Source: Nocardia sp. (GTDB lineage Bacteria; Actinomycetota; Actinomycetes; Mycobacteriales; Mycobacteriaceae). Taken from it: a stretch of DNA of 5,027 nucleotides. Below are positions 1 through 5,027 of this stretch, in pieces. The stretch is from positions 1-5,027 of the forward strand of contig JAFMQT010000374.1 in NCBI GenBank assembly GCA_017354515.1, written 5' to 3'. The position numbers were made by a program, and so were the translations under genes. Under the pieces are notes generated by a model. That model ran no database searches, had not been told where the DNA came from, and saw only the letters and a list, made by a program, of their open reading frames with translations. Within the stretch, counting starts at the first letter, position 1, and every line of letters starts with the position of its first letter.

Positions 1-293
1 CCTATGCCGCCTCCAAGGCCGGATTATCCGGTCTGACAAATGAATTGGCGGTGCAGTGGGCCCGGCACAGCATTCGCGTCAACACCGTCGCTCCCGGCTT
101 CTTCCGCAGTGAGATCACCGCACCGCTCTACGAGCACGAACGTTCCCTGGAGTACCTGCGCCGCAACACTCCCCTGCCCCGCCACGGCACCCCCGACGAT
201 GTCGTCGGGGCGGTGGCGTGGCTGGCCGGCGACGCCGCCGCCTACGTCACCGGCCAGACCATCGTCGTCGACGGTGGCTGGACCGCCCGCTGA
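1..293 (+). CDS. Short-chain dehydrogenase/reductase (SDR), C-terminal part, 5' end outside the window
   Basis: The reading frame is open from the left edge (first full codon at base 3) to TGA at 291-293, giving 96 visible residues. It opens with YAASKAG, the classical SDR catalytic YxxxK motif (Tyr at residue 1, Lys at residue 5). RVNTVAPGFF follows at about residues 27-36 and matches the family's R(V/I)NxxxPG segment. The C-terminus, with VTGQTIVVDGGW at about residues 82-93, is the standard end of FabG/glucose-dehydrogenase-like classical SDRs. Such enzymes are soluble NAD(P)(H)-dependent oxidoreductases. The nucleotide-binding N-terminal half lies outside the window, so cofactor and substrate cannot be assigned. 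One TTA leucine codon is present at 24-26, rare in such GC-rich DNA. The gene converges on the DUF389 gene with a 12-base gap and has no visible link to the minus-strand block. The SDR family call is very secure; any specific substrate would be a guess. Confidence 0.95.
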   Translation, partial: YAASKAGLSGLTNELAVQWARHSIRVNTVAPGFFRSEITAPLYEHERSLEYLRRNTPLPRHGTPDDVVGAVAWLAGDAAAYVTGQTIVVDGGWTAR

Positions 294-305
294 ACCGGCG
301 TCCGG

Positions 306-1268
306 CTAGAGCATACGGCGCGGGTGCGCGGCCGCCCTGGCACGCCGCACCGAGATCCGCGACCAGACGAGGTTCTGCAGGGCCAGTGTGCCCCATCCGG
401 CCAACGCCATCCCGGCGATGTTCACCAGCAACTGCAGGCAACTGTCCACGATCTCCGAGCCGACCCCGAACGCCGCCGCGAGGGCGATATTGCCCGCGGC
501 CGGCACCGTTGTCACCGAGATGAAGACCCCGGCCAGACCGGTCGCTTTCGCCGAGGTGAGGGAGAGCACGCCGGCCGCACCGGCCACCAGCGCCACGATG
601 AACGACCACTTGTCCGGTGAGTAGATGAAGGCGGTACTCGGACGGGGACCGACCACGTCCTCGAGCGTCACCCAACCCAGCGCCCGGCCGATCAGGGCCA
701 GCACCAGGGTGGTGAGAATGGCGGCGACGAAGCCCAGTACCACCGTCCTGATCGCCAGCCAGCCGAGGGCGTAGCGCCGCCGCACCAACGCCACACCCAA
801 CGCGGCGACCGCCCCGAATTCCGGGCCGAGCACCATCGCGCCGATGACGAGCACCTGCGAATCGCTGATGATCGCGATACTCGAGATCACCGTCGCCAGC
901 GTCATGAAGCTCAGATATGACCAGTTCAATTCGGTTGCCTCATAGGAACGCTGGGCAACATCGGCCCACACCACCGAATCCGACGCGCTGCCCGGAGTAC
1001 GGATCTCGGCCTCGAATCCGCCCCGCGACAACCACGTGGTCACCGGCTGCAGTTCGATACTGCCGCGTTGGTGGACCCCCAGTTCACGCAGGCCGGCGAC
1101 GATATCGTTGGTAGCCTCGCGCGCCACGTTCGCGGTGACCACGTCACCGGCGGGTCGCACCGCCGCACCGCGCAGCACGGTCAGTCCGCTGACGCTCGCA
1201 TCGCCGTCGAGGACGCCGAGCACATCGTCGGTCATCTCGCCCGGCACCAGAATTCGAAGGTTCAGCAC
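306..1268 (-). CDS. DUF389 domain integral membrane protein
   Basis: This 320-residue protein has a soluble N-terminal domain (about residues 1-115) followed by six hydrophobic segments at roughly 117-134, 138-161, 170-196, 221-240, 243-268 and 273-300. It ends in a short basic tail rich in Arg. The SDSQVLVIGAMVLGPEFG stretch at 135-152 is the hallmark DUF389 region, with the conserved IGAM and Pro-Glu. Family members are uncharacterised membrane proteins and the substrate, if any, is unknown. I chose the GTG at 1266-1268 because the protein then begins MLNLRILVPG, as DUF389 proteins typically do. An upstream ATG in the same frame (1484) would add 72 low-complexity Arg-rich residues and run into the neighbouring gene. 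There is no clear Shine-Dalgarno just before the GTG; a GGGCGG lies about 12 bases upstream. The gene lies 89 bases downstream of the SCO2521-like stop on the same strand, so it could be read through from that operon or have its own promoter. It converges on the SDR gene. Confidence 0.9.
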   Translation of the reverse strand: MLNLRILVPGEMTDDVLGVLDGDASVSGLTVLRGAAVRPAGDVVTANVAREATNDIVAGLRELGVHQRGSIELQPVTTWLSRGGFEAEIRTPGSASDSVVWADVAQRSYEATELNWSYLSFMTLATVISSIAIISDSQVLVIGAMVLGPEFGAVAALGVALVRRRYALGWLAIRTVVLGFVAAILTTLVLALIGRALGWVTLEDVVGPRPSTAFIYSPDKWSFIVALVAGAAGVLSLTSAKATGLAGVFISVTTVPAAGNIALAAAFGVGSEIVDSCLQLLVNIAGMALAGWGTLALQNLVWSRISVRRARAAAHPRRML

Positions 1269-1342
1269 GGGTACAGTCTGCCGCCCATCGGCCGCCACGT
1301 CGCCGATCCCGCACCCGAAGCCGGACGTGTCACCGCCTGCCA

Positions 1343-1355
1343 CGCCCAGCGGGCG
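1343..1355 (-). terminator. Small GC hairpin after the SCO2521-like gene; possible weak terminator or mRNA 3' end
   Basis: On the minus strand CGCCC-GCT-GGGCG forms a perfect 5-bp GC stem with a 3-base loop, beginning three bases after the TGA of the 1358-2347 gene. It is the only clear hairpin I see in the 89-base gap before the DUF389 gene. It has no following T-run, so it is not a canonical intrinsic terminator, and short GC palindromes are common by chance in DNA this rich in G and C. Actinobacterial terminators often lack U-tracts, so a weak role at the end of the operon remains possible. Confidence 0.22.
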
Positions 1356-1357
1356 CC

Positions 1358-2347
1358 TCACCACCCGGGTGCGGTGTCCTTGTTGGCCGCCCGCAGGGTG
1401 GCGATCGCGATGGTGTCGTGCAGGCGTTCGCGCAACGCGTTCCACTGCTGGGTGAACCCGGGATCGGACTGTAGTGGCTTCCACAGGGCCCGCAGCGATT
1501 TGGGGGTGTGCATGCCCGGCATCCAGAGTCCGCTGAAGTGCCGGACCAATGGTTCGATCAGATCCAGATACTGCGGGCTCAGCACATCGAACAGATCGGC
1601 CTGCTCCAAGGTTTCGGTCAGCACCGTGAGCAACCAGTCGTGCGCGGCCAATTCCTCGCAGAATCGTTGCGCCGCTCGAATCTCCGATTCCTCGCGCAAC
1701 ACCAGCCGGACCGAACGCACCCGCTCACCGGGCAGATGCATGGTCACCTTCGGCCCGGCCGAACCGCCGATCACCGCACTCCAGCACAGGCGGGTGACCC
1801 CGACCTGCACCGGAGGCGACTGGTCGAGCCGGGAGTCACCGCGAACCCGGACCAGCAGGCGATCACTGATCGCATCCAAATCCAGAATGCCCTCACCGGC
1901 ACCGGCCGCTCGGTCGAGGTGATAGCCCTCGGCCAGTGCGGTCCCCGCCCGTACCGGATCCGGCGGAACGACATCGATCGCCTCGGTGACACCTTTACGG
2001 CTCAGATAGTGCGACCACGGTTGCCGCATTCGATCGCCGCTGCGCACGATCCGCGTATACACCGAGGACTGCAGGATCCGTCCCCCGGTGACCAGAGCGC
2101 GCCCGGCCACCGTCCCGACGATACGGACCGGCGCCGGCGCGCGCCCATCGCGGTGCAGTCGCGTCGCGCAGTCGACACCGGCCGCCAGGGACGGCGAGAT
2201 CGCCACCGAGCCGGGCCGCTCCCGCCAGGACACCGCACGGCCCGGCATCAGCGCCAGCAACTGTGCGGCCTCCTCCCGGACCAGAGCTACGGCGGAGGGC
2301 ACCAGGCAGGTCTTCACCTCACCGAGCACAACCAGCGGAGCGGACAT
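1358..2347 (-). CDS. SCO2521-like family protein of unknown function
   Basis: This 329-residue protein appears soluble, with no signal peptide or membrane segment. From memory it matches the actinobacterial family named after S. coelicolor SCO2521, mainly by its start (MSAPLVVLGEVKTCLVPS) and its position in the block. Residues 1-215 look alpha/beta. Residues 216-320 look mostly helical, rich in Leu and Glu, with Trp at 238, 275, 289 and 302. I see no Walker, nuclease, kinase or other catalytic motif, so no activity is proposed. The ATG at 2345-2347 is chosen because it follows the upstream TGA by one base (TGA-G-ATG), a translational coupling junction. The frame stays open upstream to an ATG at 2443, but that would overlap the previous gene by about 95 bases with an Arg/Trp-rich extension unlike the family. 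It is the last gene of the tight block, followed by the small hairpin. The gene call is secure; the family name is fairly secure; function is unknown. Confidence 0.85.
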   Translation of the reverse strand: MSAPLVVLGEVKTCLVPSAVALVREEAAQLLALMPGRAVSWRERPGSVAISPSLAAGVDCATRLHRDGRAPAPVRIVGTVAGRALVTGGRILQSSVYTRIVRSGDRMRQPWSHYLSRKGVTEAIDVVPPDPVRAGTALAEGYHLDRAAGAGEGILDLDAISDRLLVRVRGDSRLDQSPPVQVGVTRLCWSAVIGGSAGPKVTMHLPGERVRSVRLVLREESEIRAAQRFCEELAAHDWLLTVLTETLEQADLFDVLSPQYLDLIEPLVRHFSGLWMPGMHTPKSLRALWKPLQSDPGFTQQWNALRERLHDTIAIATLRAANKDTAPGW

Positions 2348-2348
2348 C

Positions 2349-3359
2349 TCACGACTCGTCCAGCAGCAGATGCGCCTGCCGTTCACTGACTTTCGCGGCC
2401 ACCGCGATACCTTCCGCGGCGCCGGAGGCTGCGATCTGCGCACCGATCTCCTCGTCCAGATCGAGGTGGTCCAGGATCACCTTGACCGCGTGCTCGACCT
2501 CGATATAACGCTTGGGGAGCATCGACAGTGTCTGATACGCCGCGAACGCCTGACAGCCAGGTTCGAGCGCGATGACCGGTGGCAGCTCGTGCCAGCGCTC
2601 CGGCCACGGCGCATCGCCGGACCACGGCTGCGGATCCACCACGGCCGCACCGTGATAGCGCAGCATCCCCAGCCGCAGCAGATGCCAGATGGCCGCCAGG
2701 AACGGACACGACCAGCGCCTGCGACCGGTATCGGGCAGAACGCTCCACAATTCGATATCGATGAATATCGAATGCTCACCCGAACTGAACACCACCGGGG
2801 GCCGATAGACCCGCTCCCGCATGGCCTGCGCGGGTTCGGCGGACGAGGAGCGGCGGCCGTTGCACAACCACCCCGATTCGGAGGTCGGCGGACGAGCCCC
2901 ACCCTCGTGCGGGGCCGGTTCGGGAACGATCCGGGCCGCGACCATCTCGGCCACCTCGATCGGTTCGCCCACCGCGACCCCGCCGGAGAACAGTTCGGCC
3001 TGCGCACAAGCCGACTCGCGGGCCAGGTAGTCGATCCGCAGACCGCATTCGCGCGCCGCGGTCAGCAGCCGCGGAACAATTCTGGCAGGACTGCGATCAG
3101 GGTGCTCGCCCTGGAAGTAGTCATCGATCAGATAGCAGCTGCTGATCCGCGCGTGCGGACCGTATTGCCGACGAGCCGATTCCTCGAACGCCGCGACCAG
3201 TGGAACAATCCGCCGCATCTCCGCGCGCACCTTGGCCGGATCCTCGGCGATCTCCTTCAAGGTGAAGTGGCCGACCTCGATCGACAAGTGCGACAACGGA
3301 ATGGCCGCTATCGAAGGGTTCTCCGTGGCTTCGCTGTAGTCCTGGACCACGGCGATCAC
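2349..3359 (-). CDS. SCO2522-like family protein of unknown function
   Basis: This 336-residue soluble protein agrees from memory with the SCO2522 family. Motif-like stretches with dense aromatic, acidic and Cys residues are IPLSHLSIEVGHF (20-32), RISSCYLIDDYF (71-82), DYLARESACA (110-119), ESGWLCNGRR (161-170), IFIDIELWS (198-206) and RRWSCPFLAAIWHLLRLG (214-231). They are spread over the chain and look like the core of one fold. The acidic and His residues in them (H24, E28, D79, D80, E115, D201, E203) could form a metal or catalytic site, but this is inference with no matching known motif. The C-terminal 50 residues are predicted helical. The start is GTG at 3357-3359, sharing GTGA with the stop of the P-loop gene upstream. 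Only a weak Shine-Dalgarno (CAGG) precedes it, consistent with translation re-initiation. One base separates its own stop from the next gene's ATG. The family assignment is good; the biochemical role is unknown. Confidence 0.87.
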   Translation of the reverse strand: MIAVVQDYSEATENPSIAAIPLSHLSIEVGHFTLKEIAEDPAKVRAEMRRIVPLVAAFEESARRQYGPHARISSCYLIDDYFQGEHPDRSPARIVPRLLTAARECGLRIDYLARESACAQAELFSGGVAVGEPIEVAEMVAARIVPEPAPHEGGARPPTSESGWLCNGRRSSSAEPAQAMRERVYRPPVVFSSGEHSIFIDIELWSVLPDTGRRRWSCPFLAAIWHLLRLGMLRYHGAAVVDPQPWSGDAPWPERWHELPPVIALEPGCQAFAAYQTLSMLPKRYIEVEHAVKVILDHLDLDEEIGAQIAASGAAEGIAVAAKVSERQAHLLLDES

Positions 3360-4267
3360 AACCTGTTCCAGGTGGCCGGATCGACCAGCCGGCGCGCCAG
3401 TTCGCCGTACACCAGCGCGGTCTCGCCATTGGCGATGTGGGAGTTGACATCAGAATCCAGAATGATCTGCTCACGCCATTGCAACACCGGTTCCATCGGG
3501 GTTTCACCGAGTACCGAGGTGGCGCCGAGCCGATTGTTGTTGGCGAGCTGACGCAGCGCCTTGTTCTGTTCGTTCAGCCAGGCGGCCTGGGCGGGCCGCA
3601 TCCGGGCACTGGCGGCACCCACATCGGGAACCGCGGTCCGCACATAGCGAATCGAATCCAGCAGCGCGTCCCGGTCGTGCCCGTAGGCCGCGCCCATCTC
3701 GAGCAGTCCGTGCTCACCGTGCACCAGACCGGCCGCGGCCACGATGTGCTGGCGGGTCCAACGGTGGAACACCAGCCAGCGCGACGTACGACCGGCCAGT
3801 GCCGACCGCGCGGTGGCCTCCAGCACGATTTCCAGCGCGGCCGAGCGGCCCGCGCTCAGATCGACGATGACCACCGTGAATTCGTGCTCGAGTTCCAGCA
3901 GTAGATCCGCGCACCGGTCCACGATGGTCGCGTCGAGGGTGAGGAATTCCGCGCCACCGCGATCACCCGGGACCAGCACCAGCCGGCTCGTCCGCGGCCC
4001 CCGGCGTAGACCCACCCGGTCGGTGGCCGCGACGATATCGATCGGATTCGGCTTGCCGCGCCGGCCGAGCAGATACGAGTGCAGCCCTCCCCGCTCGGTC
4101 CCTCGTTCGGCCACCCCGATCTCGAACAGCGCGCCCGAGGTCGGTGAACCGAAATCGAAATCCACATACGCGACCGAGCGGCCGGCCAGAGCCAGCCGGT
4201 ACGCCAGATTGCAACTGGTCACCGAGCGGCCCGTGCCGCCTTTGTCCGAGGTCGAGAACACCAGCAC
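3356..4267 (-). CDS. SCO2523-like variant P-loop protein (ParA/MinD-type fold, Walker A Lys replaced by Arg)
   Basis: The 303-residue product begins like a SIMIBI-class ParA/MinD/CpsD ATPase. The first strand MLVFSTSD leads into K9-GGTG-R14-S15-V, a deviant Walker A in which the signature lysine (K9) is kept but the phosphate-binding lysine of GK[ST] is Arg14. AYVDFDFGSPTSG (33-45) corresponds to Walker A'/switch I with D36 and D38. FTVVIVDLSAGRS (130-142) corresponds to Walker B/switch II with D136. Residues about 143-303 are less typical, with an extended helical region around 170-250, and end ETALVYGELARRLVD as in ParA-like C-terminal helices. Relatives are membrane- or DNA-associated nucleotide switches or partner-activating ATPases; which applies here is unknown. 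The GTG start (4265-4267) is preceded four bases away by GAGGGGG (4272-4278), which overlaps the upstream TGA. Its own stop overlaps the next start by four bases. From memory this is the family annotated as SCO2523 variant P-loop protein. Whether it hydrolyses ATP cannot be read from sequence. Confidence 0.9.
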   Translation of the reverse strand: MLVFSTSDKGGTGRSVTSCNLAYRLALAGRSVAYVDFDFGSPTSGALFEIGVAERGTERGGLHSYLLGRRGKPNPIDIVAATDRVGLRRGPRTSRLVLVPGDRGGAEFLTLDATIVDRCADLLLELEHEFTVVIVDLSAGRSAALEIVLEATARSALAGRTSRWLVFHRWTRQHIVAAAGLVHGEHGLLEMGAAYGHDRDALLDSIRYVRTAVPDVGAASARMRPAQAAWLNEQNKALRQLANNNRLGATSVLGETPMEPVLQWREQIILDSDVNSHIANGETALVYGELARRLVDPATWNRL

Positions 4268-4271
4268 CGGT

Positions 4272-4278
4272 CCCCCTC
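4272..4278 (-). promoter_or_regulatory. Shine-Dalgarno of the variant P-loop gene, overlapping the upstream stop codon
   Basis: On the minus strand the junction reads TGAGGGGGACCG followed by GTG. GAGGGGG is the strongest purine-rich ribosome site in the block. It sits four bases before the GTG start at 4267 and shares its GA with the TGA of the SCO2524-like gene. The ribosome finishing the upstream gene therefore covers this site, implying coupled translation. It also fixes the GTG as the start. Confidence 0.7.
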
Positions 4279-5027
4279 ACCGCGTCGCGTCCTCGCGCGC
4301 GTTGACCAGCTCGTCGAGCTGCTCGAGTGCGCGCACGGCCAGGCTGAACGCGGTACCGGGCCGGCGACGCCACAGCCGCCGGGCCCGATCCAGGGACTGT
4401 TCGATCCGATCCAGTTCCGAGCGTTTGGCGGACTGGTCCTGTTCACTGACCTCCAGGCGTTCGCGGTTCAGCAGATCATCGGCCTCCCGCAGCAGGTCCT
4501 GCGCCCGATTGACCATCGGCTGCGGAGCCGGTGGAGGACGCCGGTAGGTGTCGTAGGCGGCGACCAGACATTCCATCACCCGTTCGGTGAGGAACCAGGA
4601 CGGCAGCTCGGGCGCGGGCGGAACCGACGGCCCCAGCACGGGTCTGCTGTCGTCCCACAGGCCCGCCGCCGGCCCGGATCCCATCGCCCGGTGGTCGAGG
4701 TGGTCCATGGTCGCCTCGGCCAGCGCCATCAGCTGATCGCGGACCGATACATCGACCGCGACCCGGGCCGCCTCGATACTGCGTTTGAGCAGCAAGGTCG
4801 CGTAATCCGGTACGTACCAGAACAATCGGGGCCCCTGATCGATATTCTCCGCACCCGCAAGGCCCAGGCCCACACCGGGATAGTGCAGGCGGGCCGCCTG
4901 GTCGTTGGCTGTCGGCCGGTTGATGATGCGGCCGCGGCGCGCGAGTTGATCCAGGACGTTCACCGCCCGCTCGAGATCGTCGGTGGTGGCGCGTGAGAGC
5001 AGATCCTGCACCAGAATCGCGGCCACC
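4277..5027 (-). CDS. SCO2524-like family protein, C-terminal part, 5' end outside the window
   Basis: The frame is open from the right edge to TGA at 4277-4279, giving about 249 visible residues. The first visible codon, GTG at 5024-5026, is probably an internal valine: the sequence starts mid-helix (AAILVQDLLSRATTDDLERA), and from memory SCO2524 family members are much longer, with an N-terminal region that is absent here. Segments that look family-typical are RGRIINRP (31-38), ARLHYPGVGLGL (45-56), RLFWYVPDYATLLLKR (67-82) and PSWFLTERVMECLVAAYDTY (142-161). Residues about 170-247 are charged and helical with coiled-coil character (AQDLLREADDLLNRERLE, then repeated Leu/Arg/Glu turns), suggesting a protein-contact surface. 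No catalytic motif, signal peptide or membrane helix is visible in this part. It is the most upstream visible gene of the block, nine bases before the P-loop gene. The gene call is secure and the family name probable. Confidence 0.82.
   Translation of the reverse strand, partial: VAAILVQDLLSRATTDDLERAVNVLDQLARRGRIINRPTANDQAARLHYPGVGLGLAGAENIDQGPRLFWYVPDYATLLLKRSIEAARVAVDVSVRDQLMALAEATMDHLDHRAMGSGPAAGLWDDSRPVLGPSVPPAPELPSWFLTERVMECLVAAYDTYRRPPPAPQPMVNRAQDLLREADDLLNRERLEVSEQDQSAKRSELDRIEQSLDRARRLWRRRPGTAFSLAVRALEQLDELVNAREDATR

Noticed and set aside
295..305. CCGG-CGT-CCGG hairpin between the two convergent stops as a bidirectional terminator
   Set aside because: The stem is only 4 bp with a 3-base loop and no T-run on either strand, so it is not distinguishable from chance in such GC-rich DNA.
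1269..1484. N-terminal extension of the DUF389 protein to an upstream ATG
   Set aside because: It would overlap the SCO2521-like gene by more than 120 bases and add 72 Arg/Gly-rich residues unlike the family; the GTG at 1268 gives the usual DUF389 start.
1068..1922. Plus-strand open frame of 284 codons spanning the gap and parts of two minus-strand genes
   Set aside because: It crosses the ends of the DUF389 and SCO2521-like genes, has a low-complexity Arg/Ser/Thr-rich translation, and shows no ribosome site or family resemblance.
2088..3551. A 487-codon plus-strand open frame, longer than any annotated gene here
   Set aside because: It runs antisense across the SCO2521-, SCO2522- and SCO2523-like genes, which have family-like sequences and coupled junctions. 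Its translation is Arg/Pro/Gln-rich with no recognisable domain, as expected from the mirror frame of GC-biased codons.
3744..4547. Plus-strand open frame of 267 codons opposite the P-loop and SCO2524-like genes
   Set aside because: Its translation is almost wholly Ser/Arg/Pro repeats, a typical shadow of GC-rich codons on the other strand.
1..5027. CRISPR arrays, tRNA or rRNA genes, transposases, terminal inverted repeats or attachment sites
   Set aside because: I saw no regularly spaced repeats, RNA gene signatures, transposase motifs or long inverted or direct repeats, and coding sequence fills nearly the whole window.

Overview
The window is GC-rich and gene-dense, with strong G/C bias at third codon positions, GTG start codons and gene junctions of a few bases or overlapping. 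All of this suggests a high-GC actinomycete. The protein families seen also point there. A Nocardia-like or related mycelial actinobacterium fits, but the genus cannot be fixed from the sequence alone.

Layout. Bases 1-293 (+ strand) hold the C-terminal end of a short-chain dehydrogenase/reductase (SDR), cut by the window edge just before its catalytic YxxxK motif. Twelve bases separate its stop from the stop of a convergent gene. From 306 to the right edge everything is on the minus strand. A six-helix DUF389 membrane protein occupies 306-1268. An 89-base gap with a small hairpin follows. Then comes a compact four-gene block: 1358-2347, 2349-3359, 3356-4267 and 4277-5027, the last cut by the right edge. 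Read 5' to 3' on the minus strand, the order is SCO2524-like, SCO2523-like, SCO2522-like, SCO2521-like.

The four-gene block is the main interest. I recognise it from memory as the conserved actinobacterial neighbourhood named after Streptomyces coelicolor SCO2521-SCO2524, whose function is, as far as I know, undescribed. Its only recognisable enzyme-like member is a ParA/MinD-type P-loop protein in which the usual invariant Walker A lysine (GK[ST]) is arginine (KGGTGRS), while the signature KGG lysine is kept. The other members have no function I can name. The junctions are a 9-base gap with a Shine-Dalgarno overlapping the previous stop, a 4-base GTGA overlap, and a TGA-G-ATG junction with one base between. 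They imply one mRNA, translational coupling and co-produced proteins. This is probably a cytoplasmic complex or pathway built around an unusual nucleotide-binding switch protein. In S. coelicolor numbering a SAM-dependent methyltransferase (SCO2525) follows, and it would be expected beyond the right edge.

The DUF389 gene is co-directional but set off by the gap, so its link to the block is uncertain. The SDR is probably an unrelated neighbour.
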